DNA of 64,000 nucleotides from Luteibacter rhizovicinus DSM 16549. GTDB lineage: Bacteria > Pseudomonadota > Gammaproteobacteria > Xanthomonadales > Rhodanobacteraceae. This document shows positions 7,814 to 15,848 of the stretch, in pieces (position 1 is the first letter of the stretch; every line of letters begins with the position of its first letter). Both the position numbers and the translations under genes were made by a program. The DNA is taken from assembly GCF_001887595.1 (NCBI RefSeq), contig NZ_CP017480.1, forward strand, positions 3,686,001 to 3,750,000. The letters run 5' to 3'. The notes below the pieces were generated by a model, which was given only the letters and a program-made list of their open reading frames with translations, ran no database searches and was not told the DNA's origin.

Positions 7814-8649
7814 TGCGCGAGGAAGCCCATCGTTTTGGTCGCGCCCGACATCTGGTCGGTATCGCCGGTATCCCCCAGGGGCCGGCCGGCGAGACAGGCG
7901 TGATCGTGCTCAACGCCGGCCTGGTACATCGCATCGGCCCGTTTCGCCTGCATGTGGAATTGACTCGCCAGCTCAACGCGGCCGGCTATCCGACCCTGCG
8001 CTTCGATCTGTCGACACTCGGCGACAGTGCCGCCAGTGGCGGGCAGCAGACACGGACGCAGGCGGTCTGTAGCGATGTCGACGACGCCATGAAACTGCTG
8101 GCCGAGCGCGCGGGCTGCGAGCGCTTTGTCCTGGTCGGGCTGTGTTCCGGTGCGCAGAATGCGCACGTGGTCGCTGCTACCGATCCCCGCGTGTCGGGTG
8201 CCGTCTTCCTCGATGGCTACGCGTATCGCACGCTGGGCTACAAGCTTCGGCATTACTTGCCGCGCCTGGTCGATCCGGCGCGTTGGGCGCGTCGGTTGAT
8301 GCAACGCACCGGCAGTCAACCCGCCGCGCCCAAGGCGGAGGCCCAGCCCATTTTTGCCGTGGCGCCGGCCCCTCGCGAGGAAGTGATTGCGGATTTCACC
8401 GGCATGGTGAACCGGGGCATGAAGCTTTACCTGGTCTATTCCGGGGGCATCAGCAATTACTTCAATCACGCGCGGCAGTTTCGCGAGTGCTTCGGCAAGG
8501 TGATGAGCCATCCGGCCGTGACCACGCGCTACGCCGCGGAGACCGATCACACCTACATTCTCACCGGCGATCGTGCGCGCCTGCTCGATGGCATCGGTGG
8601 CTGGCTCTCACGCAACTTCCCGCCGGCAAGCGCCGGGAGGCATTCATGA
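7810..8649 (+). CDS. Alpha/beta-hydrolase, exosortase-A-associated type 2, Cys nucleophile
   Basis: A 279-residue alpha/beta-hydrolase. The nucleophile elbow is LVGLCSGAQ (about residues 112-120), placing Cys at the G-x-Nuc-x-G position. 'RFDLSTLGDS' is the acid-side loop and 'AAETDHTYIL' near residue 240 supplies the likely catalytic His. It overlaps its upstream partner by ATGA and the downstream galE by ATGA, so the three are translationally coupled. Such enzymes can act as thioesterases or acyltransferases. Because the NRPS encoded in the same window lacks a thioesterase, this is a reasonable candidate for off-loading in trans; that role is inferred. Confidence 0.8.
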   Translation: MMREEAHRFGRARHLVGIAGIPQGPAGETGVIVLNAGLVHRIGPFRLHVELTRQLNAAGYPTLRFDLSTLGDSAASGGQQTRTQAVCSDVDDAMKLLAERAGCERFVLVGLCSGAQNAHVVAATDPRVSGAVFLDGYAYRTLGYKLRHYLPRLVDPARWARRLMQRTGSQPAAPKAEAQPIFAVAPAPREEVIADFTGMVNRGMKLYLVYSGGISNYFNHARQFRECFGKVMSHPAVTTRYAAETDHTYILTGDRARLLDGIGGWLSRNFPPASAGRHS

Positions 8650-9650
8650 ACACGGTCCTGGTCACCGGCGGCGCGGGTTATATCGGCAGCCACACGGTGC
8701 AGCAACTCGTCGCCCGCGGCGATCGCGTGGTGGTGATCGACAACCTCTCCACCGGTTTTCGAGAAGCCGTGCGTGGCGCGGCCTTCGTCGAGGGCAATGT
8801 CGGCGATTGCGACCTCGTCTCGCGGACCCTGGAGACGTACCAGGTCGACGCCGTACTTCACTTCGCTGCGCATACGGTGGTGCCGGAATCCATGAGCGAT
8901 CCGCTCAAGTATTACGGCAACAACACCTGCAACACGCGTAACCTGCTGGCCTGCTGCGCGCAGGCCGGTGTGGACAAGTTCATCTTCTCATCGACGGCAG
9001 CCGTTTACGGCACGACCGACGCGGGTGTGGCCGACGAGAACACCCAGACGCGGCCGATCAACCCTTACGGCACGTCCAAGCTGATGTCGGAAACGATGTT
9101 GCGTGACTGGTCGGCGACCGGTGCCGTGCGCCATGTGATCCTGCGGTATTTCAACGTCGCCGGCTGCGACCCGTTGGGTCGGATCGGCCATTCGACACCG
9201 GAAGCGACCCTTCTGATCAAGGTGGCCTGCGAGCACGCGGTCGGCAAGCGTCGTTCGGTGTCGATCTACGGTACCGACTACGACACACCCGACGGCACCG
9301 GCGTGCGCGACTATATCCATGTGGAGGATCTGGCGGCCGCGCACTTGCGCGCCCTGGATCATCTGCGCGATGGCGGCGCGTCGTTGACGCTCAACTGTGG
9401 TTACGGCCATGGCTACAGCGTTCGCGAAGTCGTCGATGCGGTGGCTCGCGTCGGAGGCCACGCGCTCAACGTGATCGAACTGCCAAGGCGCCCGGGCGAT
9501 ATTCCCAAGCTGATCGCCTGCAGCGATCGCCTGCGACAGGAGCTCGGCTGGACACCACGTTACGACGACCTCGACTTCATCGTGCGCACCGCGCTGACCT
9601 GGGAGTACCACCTGGCTGGCGCGAACCTGCCCACCGCGTCCGTGGCATGA
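8646..9650 (+). CDS. galE: UDP-glucose 4-epimerase
   Basis: A 334-residue short-chain dehydrogenase of the GalE family. The Rossmann motif is VTGGAGYIGSHTV (residues 5-17), followed by VVVIDNLSTGF. The catalytic Ser/Tyr-x-x-x-Lys region is FSSTAAVYG and NPYGTSKLMSE (about 119-150), with YFNVAGCDP (about 175) and a C-terminal RRPGDIPKLIA, all GalE signatures. It supplies UDP-galactose for the EPS. ATG 8646 overlaps the previous stop, and its own stop overlaps the next start. The longer frame that begins far upstream in the hydrolase gene is an artefact. Confidence 0.93.
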   Translation: MNTVLVTGGAGYIGSHTVQQLVARGDRVVVIDNLSTGFREAVRGAAFVEGNVGDCDLVSRTLETYQVDAVLHFAAHTVVPESMSDPLKYYGNNTCNTRNLLACCAQAGVDKFIFSSTAAVYGTTDAGVADENTQTRPINPYGTSKLMSETMLRDWSATGAVRHVILRYFNVAGCDPLGRIGHSTPEATLLIKVACEHAVGKRRSVSIYGTDYDTPDGTGVRDYIHVEDLAAAHLRALDHLRDGGASLTLNCGYGHGYSVREVVDAVARVGGHALNVIELPRRPGDIPKLIACSDRLRQELGWTPRYDDLDFIVRTALTWEYHLAGANLPTASVA

Positions 9651-11371
9651 GCATGTCGTCGCACCTGTCGTTGCGCCGGCGCAGGCGCGCATCGCGCGAT
9701 GGCGACGCCATGCAGGCTGGCGTGTCGGCTGCCGTGTCCAGACAGGCTCGCCATGTGCTGTTCGTGATCGGCTGCCTGCTTGCCCTGGCCGCGTCGCTGG
9801 CCTCGGAAGGCGCGCGGTCGGCCGATGCCAGCATGGTCGCCGCGCAGCGTATCGAGGTGAAGCGCGTCGCCGGGCAGGGTGACGAGCTTCCCTTGTCGGT
9901 GGGAATTCCGTTACCGCCGGGCGTTCTTCGCGACACGGGTCACCTGCGCATTCTCGACAGCCATGGGAAGGAGGTGCCTGCGTCGGTCACGCGCATGCTC
10001 ACCTGGCACGACCGGGACGGCAGCCTGCGCGCCGTGCGCGCGGAGTTCATGGCGGCGCCGGGCACGTACTACTTCGCTCTGGGCGAGGCGCGCACGGCGG
10101 AACTTCCGGCGTGGCCATACGCGCGGGGGCTGATCAAGAATCGTCTGGCTGCCATCGGCACGCTGACGCCGGAGTGGCTCACCGCGTCCCTGATCGCCGG
10201 CCCGCAATCGGTTGCCGCGCACGACGAGCCTTATGCCCGATACGTCGACGCCCAGTTCAAATGGGCGGCGGCACTGCCGGTCAAGGACACCACGGCGTGG
10301 TTGTTCGATCGGCCGTCGACCCTGTTCAAGGCCTATGTGCGGACGGGTCGCGCCGATTACCTCGAGGCGGCCGAAGCGAGCTACCGCTGGTACATGGCAG
10401 GCATCAAGCGCGATGGCGCACCGGAGAGCCCGAGCTGCGGTGGCGGCTGGCTGCCGGACGAGAAGCCCTGCGACGTCAAATACGTTTACATCGAACCGAT
10501 CCTGCTCGCCGTCGCACTCACTGGCGACGATTCGATGCACGATGCGGCGACGGTCGGGAAGATGGCCGACCTGTGGGCCAGTGGCGGCTGGAACGGCGCG
10601 CCAGGGCCGTACAAACACGCCGACGACTACTTCACCGAACGCCTTGCCGGTCTCGGCCTGATCGAAACGGTGGCCGCCTTCGAACTCACCGGTGACGCAC
10701 GTTACCGCGAGCGAATCGAAGCGCGCGTCGGCTGGCTGAGCGAGCACCAGCGCGCCAATCCCGATGGCCTTGGCGACGACGGCTCCTGGCGGAACAGCTG
10801 GAACATCCACGAGAACGATCGCGGCGGCAAGGACGACGTACGTGGTGCTTCGCCGTGGATGAGCGAGAACATCGTCGACGGCTTGTGGCACGCGTGGCTG
10901 GTGACGGGGGACGCACGTATTCCGCCGATGCTGACGGCCTTCGGCGGCTATCTGGAGCGCTACGGCTGGATCGACCCGTCCCTGTTGGTCAATCCGCACG
11001 ACTGGCGTAACGGCTGTTCCGGCGGGGGCGGACAGATCGCCTGGTACTGGTCCTCGTCCAAGGCGAAGACCGAGGCCTTGACCAAGATCCAGGAGTCGGA
11101 AGGCTGGTACAGCGACGGGCACACCGTGGAGCTCGGGCTCGCTGTGGCCGCGGCGTATTACTTTGAGAAAGATCCGGTGAAGGCCGCGGCGCTGAAAAAA
11201 CGCTTCGCGGCGATTGCATCGTCGTACAGTGACTCTTGCGCGTCCATTTCGGACACCTTGCGTCGCTTCAACTGGAATAATCGCGGCGCCGGCGTGGCGC
11301 AGTGGATGATGAAGCAGCCAGCCGGTGCCGGCCTGGCGCATGCGGCGAACGCATCCGGTAGCGCGCCATGA
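9647..11371 (+). CDS. Secreted lyase/hydrolase-like protein (YetA/PcRGLX-type N-domain)
   Basis: Up to 574 residues. After an Arg-rich start comes a hydrophobic leader (about residues 36-56) ending near ARSADA, so it is exported or anchored. The region 'RIEVKRVAGQGDELPLSVGIPLPPGVLRDTG..LRILD' fits the beta-sandwich N-domain of exo-rhamnogalacturonan-lyase/YetA proteins. The rest is helical with repeated 'YI EPIL', 'W..GGWNG' and 'GLG' segments, as in (alpha/alpha)6-barrel polysaccharide lyases. It sits between galE and wzx, overlapping both by ATGA. A glycan-cleaving enzyme inside an EPS operon could trim or release polymer. Exact activity is unknown. Confidence 0.62.
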   Translation: MSMSSHLSLRRRRRASRDGDAMQAGVSAAVSRQARHVLFVIGCLLALAASLASEGARSADASMVAAQRIEVKRVAGQGDELPLSVGIPLPPGVLRDTGHLRILDSHGKEVPASVTRMLTWHDRDGSLRAVRAEFMAAPGTYYFALGEARTAELPAWPYARGLIKNRLAAIGTLTPEWLTASLIAGPQSVAAHDEPYARYVDAQFKWAAALPVKDTTAWLFDRPSTLFKAYVRTGRADYLEAAEASYRWYMAGIKRDGAPESPSCGGGWLPDEKPCDVKYVYIEPILLAVALTGDDSMHDAATVGKMADLWASGGWNGAPGPYKHADDYFTERLAGLGLIETVAAFELTGDARYRERIEARVGWLSEHQRANPDGLGDDGSWRNSWNIHENDRGGKDDVRGASPWMSENIVDGLWHAWLVTGDARIPPMLTAFGGYLERYGWIDPSLLVNPHDWRNGCSGGGGQIAWYWSSSKAKTEALTKIQESEGWYSDGHTVELGLAVAAAYYFEKDPVKAAALKKRFAAIASSYSDSCASISDTLRRFNWNNRGAGVAQWMMKQPAGAGLAHAANASGSAP

Positions 11372-12915
11372 ACCGCCGCGTCGCCGTCTTGCGCAGCATC
11401 GGTATCGTCACGGTGTCGACGTATATCGAATACGCGCTCGGCCTGCTGATGAGCGTATGGATCGCTCGCTCCCTCGGGCCGGCGGACTTCGGTCGCTACG
11501 CGTTCACCGTGTGGCTGTGCGGTTGGCTGATCGTCTGTTCCAACCATGCGCTAACCACCTCGTCGACCAAGTTTATCGCTGAAGCCGACGGCATGGGCGA
11601 TCCCGACCTCGCGTCGAGCCTGGCCGCGCGTTTCTCGCGCATCCAGACCCTCAGCTCGCTGCTCGTGATCAGTCTGTTCGCGTTGATCGCCCTGATCGTC
11701 AGTCCCGCGGAATGGGGCACGTCGTTTCTACCGATCGTCGGTCTGGTCGTGATCGCCGTCGTGGCCAAGTCGAACTACGCGGTACTCGTCGCCATCGGCA
11801 AGGGCCAGGAGCGCTTCGAGCCGGAAGCGATTGCCACGGTGGCGGCCGGTATCGTCGGCATGCTGTTCGTCCTCGGCGCCATGGTATGGCACGCGGACCT
11901 GATCACCTTCGTCGCCCTGTTCGCTGTTGCCTGCCTGCTGCTCAACCTGATCAACCGTCTGTCGTTCCGGCACTACTGCCGGCCGTTCGCGTCCGGCCCG
12001 ATTCCGCCGGCGACGAATGCGCGGGTCAATCGGCATCTCAAGCTCACGGCGGTGCTGGTACTGATGGGGTCGTTCCGCGTCGGCACGATCGAGGTCTTCC
12101 TGCTGAATACCTTCTCGGGGTCGGTCGCGGTGGGCTACTTCGCGATCGCCGGCACCTTGACCCGTGGCGCCGTGCAGCTGTTCTCGGTGGGCCTTACCTC
12201 GACCTTGCTGCCTTACATGGCGAAGACCTTCGGCGAAAGCGGCACGGCGCGCGCGGCGCGCTTCCTTTCCGAAGCGACCCGGTTCTATTGGGCGGTGGGC
12301 ATCGCCATCGCCGGCCTCGGCCTGGTGACCACGCCCGAGATCGTCAGACTCATGTACGGCAACCGTTATATCGACGCGATTCCCGCGATCGAGGCGACCC
12401 TGGTCCTCGGCGGCCTGTTGTTGATCGGCAATGGCATCGCGGCGTTCCAGACCGTGGTGGACCGCCAGGACGATCGCATCCGCATCGCCAGTGTCTCGGT
12501 AGTCGCCAACGCGGTGTTCGGCATCGCGCTGATTCCCACGTTCGGTCTTGCGGGAGCGGTGGTGACGTACGCTGCCACGCGCATCGTCGAAATGGCCCTG
12601 GCCATCCACTACCTGCGCAAGGCGACCAGCGGAGCGCTCCCGGTGGCGGCCATGGCGCGCCTCTTCGCAGTCGGTCTCGTGGCGACTGCCGCGGCGTGGG
12701 CCGTCACCGTGGCTACGCCGTCCCGGCTGGGCTTTTTCGTCGGCGCGTTCGTGTTCACGGCGATCTATGCACCGATGAGTGTCGTCGTCCGTTACTGGAC
12801 GAGTGACGACCTGCTGCTGATGGCCGGCATCAGCCGTCGCCTCGGCCCACCAGGCCGTCTGTTCATTCGCGCCCTCAACGTTGTCCAGCCGCCCGCGGCG
12901 AAGGCCAGTCCATGA
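11368..12915 (+). CDS. Wzx-type lipid-linked oligosaccharide flippase
   Basis: A 515-residue integral membrane protein of the MATE/MOP polysaccharide-transport group with about 12-14 hydrophobic segments spread over the length. The N-terminus (GIVTVSTYIEYALGLLMSVWIARSLGPADFGRYAF) is the typical Polysacc_synt start: a helix, a short loop, then 'ARxLGPxxFGxY'. It is expected to move undecaprenyl-linked repeat units across the inner membrane. Start and stop overlap the neighbouring genes by ATGA. No ABC transporter for polysaccharide is present, so assembly should be Wzx/Wzy-dependent, in line with the Wzy/ligase-like gene at 27755. Confidence 0.87.
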   Translation: MNRRVAVLRSIGIVTVSTYIEYALGLLMSVWIARSLGPADFGRYAFTVWLCGWLIVCSNHALTTSSTKFIAEADGMGDPDLASSLAARFSRIQTLSSLLVISLFALIALIVSPAEWGTSFLPIVGLVVIAVVAKSNYAVLVAIGKGQERFEPEAIATVAAGIVGMLFVLGAMVWHADLITFVALFAVACLLLNLINRLSFRHYCRPFASGPIPPATNARVNRHLKLTAVLVLMGSFRVGTIEVFLLNTFSGSVAVGYFAIAGTLTRGAVQLFSVGLTSTLLPYMAKTFGESGTARAARFLSEATRFYWAVGIAIAGLGLVTTPEIVRLMYGNRYIDAIPAIEATLVLGGLLLIGNGIAAFQTVVDRQDDRIRIASVSVVANAVFGIALIPTFGLAGAVVTYAATRIVEMALAIHYLRKATSGALPVAAMARLFAVGLVATAAAWAVTVATPSRLGFFVGAFVFTAIYAPMSVVVRYWTSDDLLLMAGISRRLGPPGRLFIRALNVVQPPAAKASP

Positions 12916-14057
12916 CCTACCTGAGCGTGATCCTGCATACGGTCGACGAATTGCGTGCCATGCGCGACGAGCTGGCGGCCGTCGCGGAGCTTCCCGGTGC
13001 GGCGAGTGGCATCGTGCAGCATCCGGACTGGATCGCCTACGAAGTCGAGAGCCGGCACGACGGCACGGTGCCGCACGTGATCGTGGTGCGTGACAGCGTC
13101 GGGCACATTGCCGGCTACGCGCCCTTGCTGGCGATCATTCACACGGCGCGGCTCGACCTGGCCGGCCGCCGTCTGCGTCTGTATCGCGGTGCGGCGCTGC
13201 GCCTGCTCGGCTCGGGCATCGTGGCCGCAGAGGCGGATCGTGAAACCGTTGCCTTGGTGGTGACCCGCCAGTTGATGGGCGACAACGACGTCAGCGTTGT
13301 TCGGATCCAGGAGGCCGAACTGCCGAATGGCTTCGCCGAGGCGCTGTCACGCGGTGGCGGATTCCGCATCGTCGCTGCGCACCTGCTCGACCAGGTGCAG
13401 TGGTCGATCGAGCCGCAGGCGTCGTCGGAGATGTGGCTGTCGGGATTCGATGCGAAGAAGCGAGGCGACCTCACGCAGCGCGTCGGACGCGCGTATCGCA
13501 AGCTCGGCGGCGACGCGGCCTTGCAGACGTTCGATCGTCCGGAAGACATGCCGACCTACTGCCGCCTGATGAACGAGGTTTACGCACGTACCTGGCACCA
13601 CGCGGACCTGCCGACCGACTGGGAAGCACCCGAACGCGTCGCGCTGTTCATGCGTCTCGCCGCGGCCGGGCAGTTGATCGGTCACGTGGTCGTGAAAGAG
13701 GGCAGGCCACTGGCCTATGTGCATGGCTACCTGCTCGGCGGCACCTATCTGGTTGACGACCTCGGCTACGACGAGGAGGTCGCCAAGGTAGGCATCGGCT
13801 CGGTCGCGACCTTCCAGGCGATCCGCGCCCTGATCGACCGTTTCCCCGGCGTGCGGATCAGCTTCGGCTACGGCGATAACCAGTACAAACGCGTACTGGC
13901 CAGCCGTAGCGAAGCCTGTGGATCGCTGTATGTCGTGCGTGCGACGCGAGCCACCGCAGGGTTCCGTGCCTACGGGCCTGTCCGGTGGTTGTACCAGGGT
14001 ATTCATCGCGTTCGTCAGGACAGGGCACGGAAGAAGTCGGCAGGGCGCACGCCTTAG
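12912..14057 (+). CDS. GNAT/BioF2-like (FemAB-type) acyltransferase of EPS locus
   Basis: A 381-residue soluble protein. Residues about 160-340 match the Acetyltransf_6 (BioF2-like/FemAB-related GNAT) fold: 'W...FDAKKRGDLTQRVGRAYRKLGGDA', then HVVVKEGRPLAYVHGYLLGGTYLVDDLGYD, and RISFGYGDNQYKRVLASR. FemAB-like proteins of this sort are regular members of XrtA-type EPS loci and are thought to transfer acyl or aminoacyl groups. It is the last gene of the plus-strand EPS operon; ATG 12912 overlaps the wzx stop. Given the PKS-NRPS in the facing operon, aminoacyl or peptidyl transfer to a sugar is a testable role. Confidence 0.72.
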   Translation: MTYLSVILHTVDELRAMRDELAAVAELPGAASGIVQHPDWIAYEVESRHDGTVPHVIVVRDSVGHIAGYAPLLAIIHTARLDLAGRRLRLYRGAALRLLGSGIVAAEADRETVALVVTRQLMGDNDVSVVRIQEAELPNGFAEALSRGGGFRIVAAHLLDQVQWSIEPQASSEMWLSGFDAKKRGDLTQRVGRAYRKLGGDAALQTFDRPEDMPTYCRLMNEVYARTWHHADLPTDWEAPERVALFMRLAAAGQLIGHVVVKEGRPLAYVHGYLLGGTYLVDDLGYDEEVAKVGIGSVATFQAIRALIDRFPGVRISFGYGDNQYKRVLASRSEACGSLYVVRATRATAGFRAYGPVRWLYQGIHRVRQDRARKKSAGRTP

Positions 14058-14105
14058 TCCGGTACGGATCGACGTAGCGGTGCGCCTTTGCATCGACCGC
14101 GGGAC

Positions 14106-14501
14106 ATGCGATTCTTTGCGCTCATGCGCATCCTTCCTACCATCCGCCGCTTGCTCTGCCGCCATCCGGTGTCGTTTCGTGCGCTGGCGATGGTCGTCCT
14201 GCTGCTCGTTGTAGCGGGGGGCATACCGCGTTGGGTGATGCACGCGGTGGATGCGCAGCACGAGACCCTGTCGGCGCAGTCGGTCGCCTGGGATGCCGAT
14301 GAACCGCACCGCGATGGCGACGGCGACGAGGCGGAAACCCATGTCTGCCTGCATGCCCACTACTTTGCCGTGCAGCCCTGCACCTTGCCCGACGCATTGA
14401 CCTTTCACGTGATTGCGCCGGGCGGGATCCTCCTGCTGGACGTGCGGCGCGATGCGCCAGACTCGCCGGCCGTTCCGCCACAGCGCCCCCCGATCGCCTG
14501 A
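14106..14501 (+). CDS. Small membrane protein before metal-efflux genes (CzcI-like?)
   Basis: A 131-residue protein (ATG 14106; an alternative ATG is at 14124). It has one membrane segment (LAMVVLLLVVAGGIP, about residues 27-42) and a periplasmic part rich in His, Asp and Glu (DEPHRDGDGDEAETHVC-L-HAH), with two Cys. The Cys/His cluster suggests metal binding. It lies directly before an outer-membrane factor, membrane-fusion protein and RND pump set, the place where CzcI-type proteins are found, but I see no strict CzcI signature. It may be a metal-sensing or metal-buffering accessory. Confidence 0.5.
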   Translation: MRFFALMRILPTIRRLLCRHPVSFRALAMVVLLLVVAGGIPRWVMHAVDAQHETLSAQSVAWDADEPHRDGDGDEAETHVCLHAHYFAVQPCTLPDALTFHVIAPGGILLLDVRRDAPDSPAVPPQRPPIA

Positions 14502-14573
14502 AAACCTCTCGATGCCCGACGTCCGCTCGTCTGAGCGGTCGCGTCGATTCGTGATCGTTTTCAGGAAATTCTC

Positions 14574-15848
14574 ATGTCATACCTGCATCACGCGCCCTGG
14601 GGCGTTGTGTGTCTTTGCCTTTTCACCGCCGCCGTTTCGCTGCCTGCCGTCGCCGGGGTCCCCGTAACGAAGGCGCCGCCCGCCGTGCGCGATGCCTTGC
14701 TTCGGCTGCGCGACAGCAGCCCGCAAGTCGAAGCGGCCGACGCGACGGTGGAAGCTGCCAGGGCCCGTTCCCGTGCCGCGGCGCTTCCGCTTTACAACCC
14801 ATCGCTTGCCGTCGAGGGCGAGAACGCCGACGTCGATCGACGAACGATCGGCGTCAGCTTGCCACTGGACCTCTCCGGCAAGCGACGTTCCCGCATCGTC
14901 GAGAGCGATGCGGCCGTGCGCACGGCGCAGGCCCAGCGTGAACTCCAGTGGCGCGATGTCGCCTCGCGCTGGCTGAAGGCCTGGACGTCGGCGACCTGGA
15001 CGGCACGGCAAAGTGCCCTGGGTAGGCGACGCGTCGCCCTCATGCAGCGTTTCGACGAACTTGCCGCGCGTCGTCTTTCCGTAGGCGACATCGCGACGTC
15101 CGAGCGGGATCTCGCCGCGCTAGCCCTGGCGGACGCGCACATACGGCAGGCAACCCTGGCGGGGCAGGAGGCCAGTTCCCTGGGCCTGCTTGCTGCGTTG
15201 GGGCAGGGGACCTCGCTGCCCGCACCGATCGACGGGATGCCGCCACCGGCGGGTATCGCTGTTCCCCGCCGGGTCGACGAACGGCCCGGGATGCGTCTGG
15301 CCACGGCGGAGCAGGCACGCGCGCAGGCAGCGATCGCCGTTGCCGATCGTGCGCGTCGCCCCGATCCGACGTTGAGCCTCACCGGCGGGCGGGTACGTAG
15401 TGGCGCGCGGACCGATCAGGTCGTCGGGATTGCCGTCAGCATGCCGTTGCCCATCGCAAACAACGGGCGTGCCGATGTCGCCGCGGCGATGGCCGACGCG
15501 GACGCGGCCACGGCGGCGCAACGCACGGCACGGATGGAAGCGGATGCCGCGCTGGAGCAGGCGAGGTTGACGTACGAATCGCTGCGACTCGTGAGCGAAG
15601 GACTGCGCGACAGTCGCGTCGATGGCGCGGATGGCTTCGATGCACGGGCCGATGGTCTCGAACGGCTGTGGCAGGCGAGCGAATTGAGTACGCCCGACTA
15701 CCTCGTGCAGCTCAACCAGAGCCTCGATACGGCGCAGTCCGGCCTCGCGTTGCAGATGCAGCTCTGGCTGGCGTGGTTCGATTATCTCGCTGCGGCGGGT
15801 CGGCTCGATGACTGGATCGATGGGTCTTTGGGGGAGAGTGGCCGATGA
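14574..15848 (+). CDS. Outer-membrane factor of metal RND efflux (CzcC/CusC-like)
   Basis: A 424-residue TolC-family protein. AGGAAA precedes ATG 14574. A signal peptide of about 27 residues ends near LPAVAG. Two repeated alpha-hairpin units are visible: residues about 45-200 with 'ADATVEAARARSRAAALPLYNPSLAVEGE', and 235-420 with 'RPDPTLSLTGGRVRSG..DQVVGIAVSMPLPIANNGR', the second being the usual OEP pattern. It forms the outer-membrane duct of the three-part efflux system and overlaps the next gene by ATGA. Confidence 0.87.
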   Translation: MSYLHHAPWGVVCLCLFTAAVSLPAVAGVPVTKAPPAVRDALLRLRDSSPQVEAADATVEAARARSRAAALPLYNPSLAVEGENADVDRRTIGVSLPLDLSGKRRSRIVESDAAVRTAQAQRELQWRDVASRWLKAWTSATWTARQSALGRRRVALMQRFDELAARRLSVGDIATSERDLAALALADAHIRQATLAGQEASSLGLLAALGQGTSLPAPIDGMPPPAGIAVPRRVDERPGMRLATAEQARAQAAIAVADRARRPDPTLSLTGGRVRSGARTDQVVGIAVSMPLPIANNGRADVAAAMADADAATAAQRTARMEADAALEQARLTYESLRLVSEGLRDSRVDGADGFDARADGLERLWQASELSTPDYLVQLNQSLDTAQSGLALQMQLWLAWFDYLAAAGRLDDWIDGSLGESGR

